NCBI GenBank assembly: GCA_014382295.1
Contig: JACNJZ010000171.1
Coordinates: 1 to 37,026 of the forward strand
Reading direction: 5' to 3'
Length of the DNA: 37,026 nucleotides
From: Candidatus Desulfobia pelagia
GTDB taxonomy: Bacteria > Desulfobacterota > Desulfobulbia > Desulfobulbales > SURF-16
The notes beneath the pieces are model-generated. The model was not told where the DNA came from, did not search any database, and worked only from the letters and a program-made list of their open reading frames with translations. Positions 9,737 through 19,526 of the stretch are shown one piece after another. Each line of letters begins with the position of its first letter. Position 1 is the stretch's first letter. The translations under genes were made by a program, and so were the position numbers.

Positions 9737-10472
9737 AATTAAAAACCTGGAGGCAGGATATGGAAAACTCAGGGTTTTAAAACGCATCTCCATGCATATT
9801 GATACTGGCGAAATTGTAACAATCATTGGTGCAAACGGAGCTGGGAAAACAACCCTGTTGTACACCATAGCAGGAATGATAAAGGCTACCGCCGGTGAAA
9901 TTTCTTTATACAATCAGAATATCATCCGCACCAATCCTGAAAGTATAGTTGCAGCTGGCTGCTCTCTCGTCCCAGAAGGCCGCCAGATGTTTTCCACCCT
10001 GAGTGTTAAGGAGAACCTTGTCCTGGGCGGCTATGTTCAGAGAAAACAAAAAGTAGATCAGAAAGAAGAACTTCAAAAAATTTATGATATTTTCCCTGTC
10101 CTCAAGGAAAGAGAAGATCAACTCGCAGGCACCCTTTCTGGTGGAGAACAACAGATGCTTGCAATGGGACGAGCTTTAATGGCGCACCCGAAACTTATCA
10201 TGATGGATGAACCGTCGACAGGACTTGCGCCGCTTATCGTCAAAGATATCTTTGCAATCATCAACAGATTAAGAGACGCAGGAAATACGGTGTTACTTGT
10301 TGAACAAAATGCCAAAGCCGCTCTTGCAATTGCAGATCGCGGTTACGTTCTCGAAACAGGGAAAATAATTCTCCAGGGACCGGCAGAGGATCTCCTCAAC
10401 AATCAAGATGTACAACGTGCGTATCTGGGTCGTGATGTAAGTACTGAAGGTGCACAGTGTGAATTGGATTAA
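9726..10472 (+). CDS. livF: Branched-chain amino-acid ABC transporter ATP-binding protein LivF
   Basis: GANGAGKTTLLYTIAG Walker A, LSGGEQQMLAMGRALM signature, MMDEPSTGLAPL. Start at ATGATG (9726 or 9729), overlapping livG. Confidence 0.92.
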   Translation: MMLKIKNLEAGYGKLRVLKRISMHIDTGEIVTIIGANGAGKTTLLYTIAGMIKATAGEISLYNQNIIRTNPESIVAAGCSLVPEGRQMFSTLSVKENLVLGGYVQRKQKVDQKEELQKIYDIFPVLKEREDQLAGTLSGGEQQMLAMGRALMAHPKLIMMDEPSTGLAPLIVKDIFAIINRLRDAGNTVLLVEQNAKAALAIADRGYVLETGKIILQGPAEDLLNNQDVQRAYLGRDVSTEGAQCELD

Positions 10473-10532
10473 TTCCATTAAATTTACTTGAAAGACTCTT
10501 TTTCATCATGCAGAAAAACAGATTGGACTTCT

Positions 10533-10603
10533 TTCAGATTGCAGATGGCGGAAAACCATCAGATGCTCATATTCTGAAATCTGCAATCCGAAATCTACAA
10601 TCA
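10533..10603. repeat. Intergenic inverted repeat plus 14-bp-period tandem repeat upstream of paaK2
   Basis: TTCAGATTGCAGAT (10533-10546) pairs with ATCTGCAATCCGAA (10579-10592), 13/14. GAAATCTGCAATCC / GAAATCTACAATCA are tandem at 10576-10603. Confidence 0.6.
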
Positions 10604-10641
10604 AATTTAATGCTTTCTATAACAGAGTGGAGGCGATGACA

Positions 10642-11940
10642 ATGTATTGGGAAAAAGACAAAGAATGTATGGCCAGAGAAGACCTGGAACAACTCCAGCT
10701 CGAGAGACTTCAATCTACACTTTACCGTGTCGCAACCCACGTCCCATTTTATAGGAAAAAATTCAAGGAGCTCAATATTGACCCTGACGGATTTGGATTT
10801 CTTTCTGAATTAAAAACCCTTCCTTTTACCACCAAACAGGACCTGCGGAACAACTATCCATACGGCCTTTTTGCCGTACCTTTACGCGATGTTGTCAGGG
10901 TGCATGCTTCATCAGGAACGACCGGGCAGGCTACTGTTGTCGGCTATACACAAAATGACATAAAAACCTGGTCAAATCTTGTGGCAAGAGTGCTTACTGC
11001 AACAGGCGTCGGCAAGGATGATGTGGTACAGATTGCCTTCGGATATGGACTTTTCACGGGTGGTTTTGGTCTTCACTACGGATCGGAATGTATAGGAGCT
11101 TCAGTTATTCCTATTTCCAGCGGAAATACCAAGAGGCAGATCCAGATCATGCAGGATTTCAAAACGACAACGCTTATCTGCACTCCAAGCTACGCACTGC
11201 TCATGGCTGACATGATGATTGAAAATGATATTAATATCAACGCCCTGTCACTACGCTACGGCCTTTTCGGAGGAGAGCCGTGGTCCGAGCAAATGAGAGA
11301 GGAAATTAAAAAGAAACTAAATATCATTGCCACTGACAATTATGGCCTGAGTGAAGTCATGGGCCCTGGCGTTGCAGGAGAATGCCAGGAATGCAACGGC
11401 CTTCATATTAATGAAGATCACTTTCTGTTTGAAGTTATTAGCCCTGAGAGTCTGGAGCCGGTCGGCCCAGGAGAAGTGGGTGAACTTGTTATCACAACCC
11501 TGACCAAGGAAGCTTTTCCGGTTATTCGTTACCGGACAAGAGATCTGGCCCATATTATTGACGAACCATGCCCTTGCGGCAGAACATTCAAACGGATGTC
11601 CCGTGTAATCGGCAGGACAGATGATATGCTGATTATACGGGGAGTGAATGTCTATCCAACCCAAATAGAAAGCGTACTCTTTGACATTAAAGGTACAGAA
11701 CCCCATTACCAGATTGTCGTTGAGCGGGAAGGTCATCTTGACAAGGCGACTGTGATGGTCGAAGTCGTTGAATCAATCTTCTTTGATCAGATGAAAAAAC
11801 AGCGCCAGCTTGTTGATCACATCAAAAAAAGACTTGCAACGGAACTGGGTATCAGTGTGGATGTTAAACTTGTAGAAGAAAAAAGCCTGGAACGATTTGA
11901 AGGAAAGGCAACACGGGTTATTGATAAAAGAAAATTGTAA
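10642..11940 (+). CDS. paaK: Phenylacetate-CoA ligase (copy 2)
   Basis: About 432 aa paralogue of copy 1; [14 protein letters not shown] and [18 protein letters not shown] at 10642 chosen for GGAGG spacing; the ORF track opens at GTG 10627. Confidence 0.92.
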   Translation: MYWEKDKECMAREDLEQLQLERLQSTLYRVATHVPFYRKKFKELNIDPDGFGFLSELKTLPFTTKQDLRNNYPYGLFAVPLRDVVRVHASSGTTGQATVVGYTQNDIKTWSNLVARVLTATGVGKDDVVQIAFGYGLFTGGFGLHYGSECIGASVIPISSGNTKRQIQIMQDFKTTTLICTPSYALLMADMMIENDININALSLRYGLFGGEPWSEQMREEIKKKLNIIATDNYGLSEVMGPGVAGECQECNGLHINEDHFLFEVISPESLEPVGPGEVGELVITTLTKEAFPVIRYRTRDLAHIIDEPCPCGRTFKRMSRVIGRTDDMLIIRGVNVYPTQIESVLFDIKGTEPHYQIVVEREGHLDKATVMVEVVESIFFDQMKKQRQLVDHIKKRLATELGISVDVKLVEEKSLERFEGKATRVIDKRKL

Positions 11941-11955
11941 TCAAAAGAAAAAGAC

Positions 11956-11997
11956 AAAAAAAAAAGCTCCGATCCAATCAGGACGGAGCTTTTTTTT
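11956..11997. terminator. Bidirectional intrinsic terminator between convergent paaK2 and rplQ
   Basis: AAAAAAAAGCTCCG(A)TCC-aatca-GGACGGAGCTTTTTTTT, U-tract on both strands. Confidence 0.92.
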
Positions 11998-12017
11998 ATA
12001 TATACGAGCCAGATTAA

Positions 12018-12407
12018 CTAGGCATCACTGTCATCAGCGTCGGCATCTTCCTTGTAATTAACAAGTTCAAGAATGGCCATGGGTGCAGCATCACCAAGTC
12101 TGTTGCCGGTCTGAATGATACGTGTGTAGCCACCATTTCGGTCCATATACTGATCTTTCAGAGAATCAAAGAGTTTAGCAACAACATCTTTATCCTGCAT
12201 AAACGATAGAGCCAGTCTTCTGGCGTGGAGATCTCCACGTTTGGCAAGCGTCATCATTTTATCGGCATAACGACGAACTTCTTTAGCCTTTGGGGTGGTA
12301 GTAACAATACGCTCATGTAACATAAGAGATGTTACCATATTTCGTATCATTGCCTTGCGATGTGAAGAAGTGCGGCCAAGCCTTCTTCCTGCTTTTCTAT
12401 GCCTCAT
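12018..12407 (-). CDS. rplQ: 50S ribosomal protein L17
   Basis: [24 protein letters not shown]. Confidence 0.97.
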   Translation of the reverse strand: MRHRKAGRRLGRTSSHRKAMIRNMVTSLMLHERIVTTTPKAKEVRRYADKMMTLAKRGDLHARRLALSFMQDKDVVAKLFDSLKDQYMDRNGGYTRIIQTGNRLGDAAPMAILELVNYKEDADADDSDA

Positions 12408-12419
12408 CGTTCAACCTCA

Positions 12420-13472
12420 TTATTGTTCATCTGAATCAGATGATGATTCAGGGGGGTTCCAATTGTCAAGCTTCATGCCAAGACTCAATTCCATCTCAGA
12501 AAGAAGCGCTTTGATTTCATTCAAAGACTTTCGACCAAAATTCTTAGTCTTCAACATTTCAGCTTCTGTCTTTTGAACAAGCTCACCAATGTGGTGTATG
12601 TTGGCATTGCGCAGACAATTTGCAGACCTTACCGAAAGTTCAAGGTCCTCAACACTTTTGTGAAGACCAGGGTTTGTTGGCTCAGTTTCAGCTTGTACTT
12701 CAACGGGGATGTCAGGTTCAACTTCATCCTCATTAAAATTAATAAAAACTGTCATCTGTTCTTTCAGAATCTTTGCCGCAAAAGCCAGTGCATCTTCAGG
12801 CCGAACACTGCCATCGGTAAATATTTCCATTGTCAGCTTGTCATAGTCAGTCTGTTGACCAACACGAGCCTGGCTCACAACCGATATTACCTTTTTAATT
12901 GGTGTGAAAATAGCATCAATCGGTATGACATCAACACTCTGCTCTTCTGTCTTGTTTTGTTCGGCAGGAGAATATCCTTTTCCCCATTGAACATTCAGTT
13001 CAGCAACAAACTGACCCTCGCCAGTAATAGTACAGATATGTTTATCAGGATTCATTATTTCCACATTATTACTGGAAACAATGTCACCGGCAGTTACAAC
13101 CCCGAGAGATGTTTTCTCAATACGGACAATTTGATCCACATCTGTATTTAATTTCAGCCGAACCTCTTTGAGGTTCAGAATGATTTCTGTAACATCTTCA
13201 AGAATTCCGGGAAGTGTAGAAAATTCATGCAATGCTCCATCAATTTTGACAGATGTAATTGCCGCACCCTGAATAGATGAAAGCAAAATCCTTCTGAGGC
13301 TGTTACCTATTGTAGTTGCAAAACCGCGTTCCAGAGGCTGGCATACAAATTTGCCGTAATTTTCTGTACGGCTGTCCTGATCGATTGTTACAGGATCGGG
13401 TGTGATCAGTTCTCGCCAGTTATAATAAAAGGGAACAGTCTCGTTTGTTAAAATTTCCTCGTTTGTCATCAT
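12420..13472 (-). CDS. rpoA: DNA-directed RNA polymerase subunit alpha
   Basis: 350 aa; [30 protein letters not shown] and C-terminal domain [14 protein letters not shown]. Confidence 0.97.
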   Translation of the reverse strand: MMTNEEILTNETVPFYYNWRELITPDPVTIDQDSRTENYGKFVCQPLERGFATTIGNSLRRILLSSIQGAAITSVKIDGALHEFSTLPGILEDVTEIILNLKEVRLKLNTDVDQIVRIEKTSLGVVTAGDIVSSNNVEIMNPDKHICTITGEGQFVAELNVQWGKGYSPAEQNKTEEQSVDVIPIDAIFTPIKKVISVVSQARVGQQTDYDKLTMEIFTDGSVRPEDALAFAAKILKEQMTVFINFNEDEVEPDIPVEVQAETEPTNPGLHKSVEDLELSVRSANCLRNANIHHIGELVQKTEAEMLKTKNFGRKSLNEIKALLSEMELSLGMKLDNWNPPESSSDSDEQ

Positions 13473-13521
13473 ATATCTCTTTTAGAGTTGCAAAAATGTG
13501 ACTGAAAACTAAGGTCGCATA

Positions 13522-13559
13522 AGTTAAAAGAGCCTGTATATAAACCTTACAGACTCTTT
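13522..13559 (-). terminator. Attenuator/terminator-like hairpin in the rpsD-rpoA spacer
   Basis: Minus strand AAAGAGTCTGT-aaggtttatat-ACAGGCTCTTTT: 11-bp stem with one U.G wobble, short U tract. Confidence 0.6.
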
Positions 13560-13582
13560 AAAATTCCATATGTAAAATAAAA

Positions 13583-14212
13583 TTACTTGGAATACAATTC
13601 GACTATCAGCTGCTCCTGGATTGGCATTGTAATTTCCTGTCTGTCTGGCATGCTCTTGATCTTACCCTTGAAGTTGTCAGGGTCGAGTTCCAACCATGAA
13701 GGTACACCCCTACGGGCTACAGCTTCAAGGCTGTCAGCAATTGCCTCGATCTTTCTGCTTTTCTCTCGGATTGTTATCTCATCATTCACACTAACGAGGA
13801 ATGACGGGATATTAACCCTGCGCCCATTAACAAGGACATGATTATGTTTCACCATCTGACGCGCCTGACTACGAGAGTTGGCAAACCCAAGACGGAAAAT
13901 AGTATTATCAAGCCGACGTTCAAGAAGCATCAGGAGATTCTCTCCAGTGACGCCCTTGGCTCTGTCAGCCATTTTATAATATTTACGAAACTGCCCTTCG
14001 AGCATTGCATAAATACGACGGACTTTCTGCTTTTCACGAAGCTGAATTGAATAATCAGACTCTTTTCTCATGCGTGCCTGACCATGCTGTCCTGGGGGAA
14101 AGGACCGACGTTCAAAAGAACATTTGTCGGAGTAACATCTGTCCCCCTTCAAAAACAATTTTAATTTTTCTCTTCGGCACTGCCGACAGACAGCTCCTCT
14201 ATATCGTGCCAA
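13583..14212 (-). CDS. rpsD: 30S ribosomal protein S4
   Basis: [23 protein letters not shown]; zinc-type cysteines; S4 domain. Confidence 0.97.
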   Translation of the reverse strand: MARYRGAVCRQCRREKLKLFLKGDRCYSDKCSFERRSFPPGQHGQARMRKESDYSIQLREKQKVRRIYAMLEGQFRKYYKMADRAKGVTGENLLMLLERRLDNTIFRLGFANSRSQARQMVKHNHVLVNGRRVNIPSFLVSVNDEITIREKSRKIEAIADSLEAVARRGVPSWLELDPDNFKGKIKSMPDRQEITMPIQEQLIVELYSK

Positions 14213-14287
14213 TTTAGACCTCCGTTAATCAGCTTGAATCAAATGTGTTTTACTGGAATATTTAGGTATTCCATAATATGCATAAGG

Positions 14288-14677
14288 TTATACACGTCGC
14301 CGTTTAGGCGGCTTGCATCCGTTATGAGGAACTGGTGTAACATCTTTAATGCGCGAAACTTGAAGACCAACAACCTGCAGACTTCTGAGTGCAGCATCCC
14401 TTCCTGGCCCTGGTCCTTTGACCATGACTTCAACTTTCCTCATGCCTTGCTCCTGAGCAGCTTTCGCGGCTTTCTCAACAGCATTCTGTGCAGCAAAAGG
14501 GGTACTTTTCCGAGAACCTTTAAACCCAAGCATACCGGCACTGCACCAGGATATAACGTTACCCTGCTTGTCTGCAAAAGTTACCAGCGTATTATTAAAT
14601 GTGGATTTAATATGAACAATACCCTCAGGTACGTTTTTCTTTTCTTTACGACGAATTCTTTTTTTCGGACTGGCCAT
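14288..14677 (-). CDS. rpsK: 30S ribosomal protein S11
   Basis: [27 protein letters not shown]. Confidence 0.97.
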   Translation of the reverse strand: MASPKKRIRRKEKKNVPEGIVHIKSTFNNTLVTFADKQGNVISWCSAGMLGFKGSRKSTPFAAQNAVEKAAKAAQEQGMRKVEVMVKGPGPGRDAALRSLQVVGLQVSRIKDVTPVPHNGCKPPKRRRV

Positions 14678-14707
14678 TGAGTTCTCCTGTATACGTCCGT
14701 TTAATAA

Positions 14708-15076
14708 TTACTTTTTACGAGCACCTGGTGAACGGCGAGGACCTTTTCGTGTTCTTGCATTTGTCTTGGTACGCTGACCACGACAGGGCAAGTTGCGACG
14801 ATGCCTTATTCCTCTGTAACAGCTAAGGTCCATAAGGCGCTTGATATCCATTGCAACTTCGCGCCTTCTGTCTCCTTCTACTGCATATTTCTCTTCTAAA
14901 ATTTTCCTTATACGAGTGACATGCACATCAGTGATATCATCACTGTTCATGGTGTACTCTATTTCAGCTTCATCTAGAATCTTTTTAGAAGTTGTCCGTC
15001 CAATACCATAAATATAGGTCAAGGCAATTTCGATATGTTTGTTTTTCGGCAAATCAACGCCTGCGATGCGAGCCAA
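14708..15076 (-). CDS. rpsM: 30S ribosomal protein S13
   Basis: [26 protein letters not shown]. Confidence 0.97.
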   Translation of the reverse strand: MARIAGVDLPKNKHIEIALTYIYGIGRTTSKKILDEAEIEYTMNSDDITDVHVTRIRKILEEKYAVEGDRRREVAMDIKRLMDLSCYRGIRHRRNLPCRGQRTKTNARTRKGPRRSPGARKK

Positions 15077-15106
15077 GATCTTCCTCCTGATTACCTGTTA
15101 TCCCGG

Positions 15107-15220
15107 CTAACCTTGCCGTTGTTTGTGTTTTTTTGTTTTACAATCTACCCTGACTACGCCTTTGCGTTTAAAGACACGGCAGTCACTGCATATCTTTTTC
15201 ACTGATGCCCGAACTTTCAT
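15107..15220 (-). CDS. rpmJ: 50S ribosomal protein L36
   Basis: Hand-translated 37 aa: [37 protein letters not shown] (missing from the ORF track because of size). Confidence 0.95.
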   Translation of the reverse strand: MKVRASVKKICSDCRVFKRKGVVRVDCKTKKHKQRQG

Positions 15221-15242
15221 AATTACTGTCTCAGCTAGAGTT

Positions 15243-15476
15243 TTACTTCCTTTTTTGGACTTTCGACCTGAATGTAACTCTTCCTCGAGTCAAATCATAA
15301 GGTGAAAGTTCCACTGTTACCCTGTCACCTGGTAAAATTTTGATAAAGTGCATTCTCATTTTACCGGAAATATGAGCAAGAACCTTGTGTCCATTATCAA
15401 GTTCAACTCGGAACATGGCATTCGGTAACGGCTCTATTATTGTACCTTCAACTTCTATAGCCTCTTCTTTAGGCAT
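15243..15476 (-). CDS. infA: Translation initiation factor IF-1
   Basis: [32 protein letters not shown]. Confidence 0.97.
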   Translation of the reverse strand: MPKEEAIEVEGTIIEPLPNAMFRVELDNGHKVLAHISGKMRMHFIKILPGDRVTVELSPYDLTRGRVTFRSKVQKRK

Positions 15477-15665
15477 ATATATAAACCTTTTCTTTTGAGT
15501 ACCTCTGCAAGAACAACACCTGAATAGTTTTCATATCCAGTAAAGCCGTTCAATATACCCTAATATTTTTATTTTTCCTATTTTTTTTTCTCTTACTCGA
15601 AAAATAGATCTTTATTGCAGGTATACGCAATCAACTCCTGGGGGTTGATACAGTCTACAGTACCT

Positions 15666-16430
15666 TTAATCTTCGGTTCCACTACTCAGGACAAGAGGAC
15701 CGTTTTCAGTGACCGCTACCGAGTGTTCAAAATGGGCAGATGGTTTTTTATCCTGCGTAACGACTGTCCAGCCATCTTTCAATATACGTACATCGGCAGT
15801 ACCTGCATTCACCATAGGTTCTATTGCGAGTACCATACCGGGCATTAATTTTGGCGATCGTTCTTTCCTGACATAGTTTGGTATTTCAGGAGGTTCGTGG
15901 AGATTCTGACCAATGCCGTGCCCGACAAATTGCCTGACGACACTAAAACCGTTTTTTTCTACATATTCCTGAACTGCGGTAGATATATCGGTTACTTTGT
16001 TGCCACTTTGTACCTGCAGAATTGCTTTTTGAAGCGATTCCCGTGTTACAGCAATAAGTTTCTCCGTATCCTGATCTATCGTACCCACGGGGACGGTGAT
16101 GGCTGCATCACCATAATAACCTTTATATTTGACACCACAATCAATGCTGACAATGTCACCCTCTCTAAGTTTAACCTTTTTTGAGGGAATTCCGTGAACA
16201 ACCTGCTCGTTAATCGAAACACAAAGGCTACCAGGAAAACCCCTGTAACCCTTGAAAGCAGGAACTGCTTTTTGTTCACGTATAAATTTCTCTGCAAGTT
16301 TGTCTAACTGCAGTGTGCTGATACCTTGCACAATATTTTTTCTCACAAGGGCAAGCGCTTGAGCAACAATTTGATTTGCCTCCCGCATGATTTCAATTTC
16401 TTCGGGAGACTTAAGTAAAATTGCTGTCAT
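15666..16430 (-). CDS. map: Methionine aminopeptidase type I
   Basis: 254 aa; GFPGSLCVSINEQVVHGIPS and FVGHGIGQNLHEPPEIPN. Confidence 0.95.
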   Translation of the reverse strand: MTAILLKSPEEIEIMREANQIVAQALALVRKNIVQGISTLQLDKLAEKFIREQKAVPAFKGYRGFPGSLCVSINEQVVHGIPSKKVKLREGDIVSIDCGVKYKGYYGDAAITVPVGTIDQDTEKLIAVTRESLQKAILQVQSGNKVTDISTAVQEYVEKNGFSVVRQFVGHGIGQNLHEPPEIPNYVRKERSPKLMPGMVLAIEPMVNAGTADVRILKDGWTVVTQDKKPSAHFEHSVAVTENGPLVLSSGTED

Positions 16431-16440
16431 TGCGAATGAA

Positions 16441-17751
16441 TTATCGTCTGCTTTTTATTCTTCCAGTCTTTAAGAAACCGTCATAGTTTCGAGAGACGGA
16501 GTGAGACTCTATCTGGGATAGTGTATCAAGTCCTACACCAACAACAATCAACAAAGCAGTACCCCCAAAATAGAAAGGCACATTAATTTTTTGGATTAAA
16601 ATTGTTGGCAGAACACAAACAGCACTGACATAAATTGCACCTATGACCGTGAGTCGTGTAATTATTTTATCAATAAATTCCGCGGTCCTTTTCCCTGGTC
16701 GAATTCCTGGAACGAACCCTCCATTCTTCTTCAGATTCTCAGCAACATCAACAGGATTAAAGGTGACAGCTGTATAGAAAAAACAGAAGAAAACAATCAT
16801 ACCCACGAACAACAGTGTATGCAGCGGGCTTCCCCATGCGAGCTGTGCCGTGAGCTGCTGAACCCAGTCAATTTGAATAAATCCACCAATTGTTGCAGGA
16901 AACATCATGATGGATGAAGCAAAAATCGGCGGTATGACACCGGACATGTTAATTTTTAATGGCAGATGGGTGCGCTGGCCACCATACATTTGCCGGCCTA
17001 CAACTCTCTTTGCGTATTGAATAGGAATTCTTCGTTGAGCTGTTTCGAAAAATATTATGACACCTATAATTGCTGCCATGAAAACAAGAAGAATAGGCAG
17101 AAAAATAAGAGTCATTTCCCCTGTGCCAACCATCTTGAAGGTATTCACTATTGCGGCAGGCATCCTTGCGACGATACCGGCAAAGATTATAAGGGATATT
17201 CCATTCCCTATACCCCTCTCGGTCATCTGCTCACCGAGCCACATTATGAAAGCAGTACCAGTGGTAAGGGTAAGAATAGTCATCAGCCTGAAAGCCCATC
17301 CGGGAGTTATGACGATCATTTCATTGCCGACTGGTGCAGCCATTCCTTCAAGCCCGATACTAATCATCAAACCCTGAATGATACTTAAACCAACTGTGGC
17401 GTATCGGGTATATTGTGTAATCTTTCGACGACCAGACTCTCCTTCATTTTTCAAAGCCTCAAGGTGAGGAACAACAACTGTTAACAACTGAAAAATAATA
17501 GAGGCACTGATATATGGCATGATTCCCAAGGCGAAGATTGAAAAATTCTCAAGAGCGCCACCTGAAAACATATTAAACATGCCGAAAAGTGTACTGGCAT
17601 TTTTATCAAAAAAAGAGGCTAATGCTTCGCCATTTATTCCTGGTGTAGGTATTTGCACCCCAGCACGATAGACAGCAAGCATGAGAAGGGTAAATGTAAT
17701 GCGCTTCCGCAACTCCGGTATATTTGCTGCACTTGCCAGTCCGCCTGCCAT
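16441..17751 (-). CDS. secY: Preprotein translocase subunit SecY
   Basis: 436 aa membrane protein; GIMPYISASIIFQLL, GNGISLIIFAGI, RRIPIQYAKR. Confidence 0.97.
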   Translation of the reverse strand: MAGGLASAANIPELRKRITFTLLMLAVYRAGVQIPTPGINGEALASFFDKNASTLFGMFNMFSGGALENFSIFALGIMPYISASIIFQLLTVVVPHLEALKNEGESGRRKITQYTRYATVGLSIIQGLMISIGLEGMAAPVGNEMIVITPGWAFRLMTILTLTTGTAFIMWLGEQMTERGIGNGISLIIFAGIVARMPAAIVNTFKMVGTGEMTLIFLPILLVFMAAIIGVIIFFETAQRRIPIQYAKRVVGRQMYGGQRTHLPLKINMSGVIPPIFASSIMMFPATIGGFIQIDWVQQLTAQLAWGSPLHTLLFVGMIVFFCFFYTAVTFNPVDVAENLKKNGGFVPGIRPGKRTAEFIDKIITRLTVIGAIYVSAVCVLPTILIQKINVPFYFGGTALLIVVGVGLDTLSQIESHSVSRNYDGFLKTGRIKSRR

Positions 17752-17752
17752 C

Positions 17753-18202
17753 TTATGCCTCTTTAACCTCTACTGTGCCACCAGCGGTTTCAATCTTCAC
17801 TTTTGCGCCAGCACTGACCTTATCAACAGACACATTCAATGCTATTGAAATTTCACCATCGCCAAGAACTTTGACCATCTCATATTTTTTCTTCACCAGA
17901 CCAGCATCAATAAGCGCCTGTCGGTCAACTTTCATACCGGCCTCAAATTTCTCAAGATCGCGGACATTAACCACTCCGTACTCTTTTTTGAAAATATTCG
18001 TGAAACCTCTTTTTGGCAACCTTCTCTGAAGTGGCATCTGACCGCCTTCAAATCCTGGCTTGACACCACTACCGGATCGAGCTTTAAAACCTTTATGGCC
18101 GCGGCCTGAAGTTTTTCCGTGTCCTGTACCGGGACCTCGGCCCAACCTTTTACGGGGACGACGAGATCCTTCCTGGGGGGATAAATTACTCAAATTTAAC
18201 AT
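17753..18202 (-). CDS. rplO: 50S ribosomal protein L15
   Basis: LSNLSPQEGSRRPRKRLGRGPGTGHGKTSGRGHKG. Confidence 0.97.
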   Translation of the reverse strand: MLNLSNLSPQEGSRRPRKRLGRGPGTGHGKTSGRGHKGFKARSGSGVKPGFEGGQMPLQRRLPKRGFTNIFKKEYGVVNVRDLEKFEAGMKVDRQALIDAGLVKKKYEMVKVLGDGEISIALNVSVDKVSAGAKVKIETAGGTVEVKEA

Positions 18203-18384
18203 TATAATTCCTCCACCTCTATCAGATGCTGAATTTTATGCACCATACCTCTTAGCTCAGGGGTATCTTTGCGCATAATAGTTTTATTCATTTTAGTCAG
18301 ACCAAGACCAGTAGCAGTTGCTCTAATCTTTTTTGGACTGCCAATAACACTTTTTTTCAATGTAATTTTCAGATCAGTTGCCAT
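18202..18384 (-). CDS. rpmD: 50S ribosomal protein L30
   Basis: 60 aa; LKKSVIGSPKKIRATATGLGLTKMNKTI. Confidence 0.95.
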   Translation of the reverse strand: MATDLKITLKKSVIGSPKKIRATATGLGLTKMNKTIMRKDTPELRGMVHKIQHLIEVEEL

Positions 18385-18507
18385 TTCTATTCCCTAGTCA
18401 ATCTCTCCTGGTGCAACGATTTTTTTTGTTGCGCTGGACATACATAAACGAACCTGCAGTCTCTTCAGTCAAGATTCCTGAAATTTCACTTTTTAACGAA
18501 GGGCCTA

Positions 18508-19014
18508 TCAGGCCTGGATTTCCTCTACCGATTTATTCCTGCTAGCTGCAATCTCCTTAGCAGTTCGTAGATTCCTCAATCCATTTAAAGTTGCTTTAAC
18601 AAGATTATGCGGATTATGGGACCCGAGGCATTTAGTCAATATGTTGTGAACCCCGGCAGCTTCAAGAACTGCACGAACAGCACCTCCGGCAATTACACCT
18701 GTACCTGCTGAAGCCGGTTTCAACATAACCTTGCCAGCACCGTATCTTCCATTAATTTCATGTGGAATACTGATATCGGTTATTGAAACAAGTGCCATAT
18801 CTTTTCGTGCCTTCTCAACACCTTTGCGAATTGCTTCAGGAACCTGATTCGCCTTGCCAAGACCATATCCTACACTGCCATTCCCGTCTCCAACGACAAC
18901 AATGGCACTGAAACTGAAACGTCGACCACCCTTGACAACTTTTGCGACACGGTTGATAAAGACAATTTTTTCTATCAGCTGGTCTTCTGTCTTATCTTTT
19001 TTAAAATCAGCCAA
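18508..19014 (-). CDS. rpsE: 30S ribosomal protein S5
   Basis: [42 protein letters not shown]. Confidence 0.97.
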   Translation of the reverse strand: MADFKKDKTEDQLIEKIVFINRVAKVVKGGRRFSFSAIVVVGDGNGSVGYGLGKANQVPEAIRKGVEKARKDMALVSITDISIPHEINGRYGAGKVMLKPASAGTGVIAGGAVRAVLEAAGVHNILTKCLGSHNPHNLVKATLNGLRNLRTAKEIAASRNKSVEEIQA

Positions 19015-19118
19015 TGTGCTCTCCTGTTTTCATATGTTGTAAATCGTTAAGTCTGGTGCCCTGAGATTCAATTTTTTTTACAAAAAAGATCCCAGGTCAT
19101 ATTGAGAAATTATTTTAT

Positions 19119-19484
19119 TTAAAAATCAAGGCCACCTTCTCTGGCGCCTTCTGATAAAGCTTTGATTCGACCATGATAAATATAGCCGCCGCGATCAAAG
19201 ACTACTTTGGTAATCCCTTGGGCTTTGCCTTTCTCTGCCAAGAGTTCTCCAACCTTATGCGCCTTTGAGATTTTGCCGTCTTCAGTAACTGACGACAAGG
19301 ATTTATCCTGAGTTGACATAGAAACCAGGGTATGTCCTGCAACGTCATCGATTATTTGTGCATAAATATGCTTTGAGCTTTTAAACACACGAAGACGTGG
19401 TTTTTCAGGTGTTCCGGATATCGCTTTCCTAATCCTTTTTATCCTTTTTCTGCGAGCAACTGTTTTTGGATTCGTTTTAGCCAT
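19119..19484 (-). CDS. rplR: 50S ribosomal protein L18
   Basis: [28 protein letters not shown]. Confidence 0.97.
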   Translation of the reverse strand: MAKTNPKTVARRKRIKRIRKAISGTPEKPRLRVFKSSKHIYAQIIDDVAGHTLVSMSTQDKSLSSVTEDGKISKAHKVGELLAEKGKAQGITKVVFDRGGYIYHGRIKALSEGAREGGLDF

Positions 19485-19526
19485 TTTTCTTGCCTTCTTA
19501 TAAAAAACTAACAGTGGTTTATATTA

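Noticed and set aside
14254-14273. TGGAATA-tttagg-TATTCCA hairpin in the rpsK-rpsD spacer
   Set aside because: Short AT-rich 7-bp stem; no U tract and no clear functional context.
18411-18434. Hairpin in the rpsE-rpmD spacer (GCGCAAC...GTTGCAC)
   Set aside because: On the transcribed strand only 5 bp plus a C.A mismatch; too weak to call.
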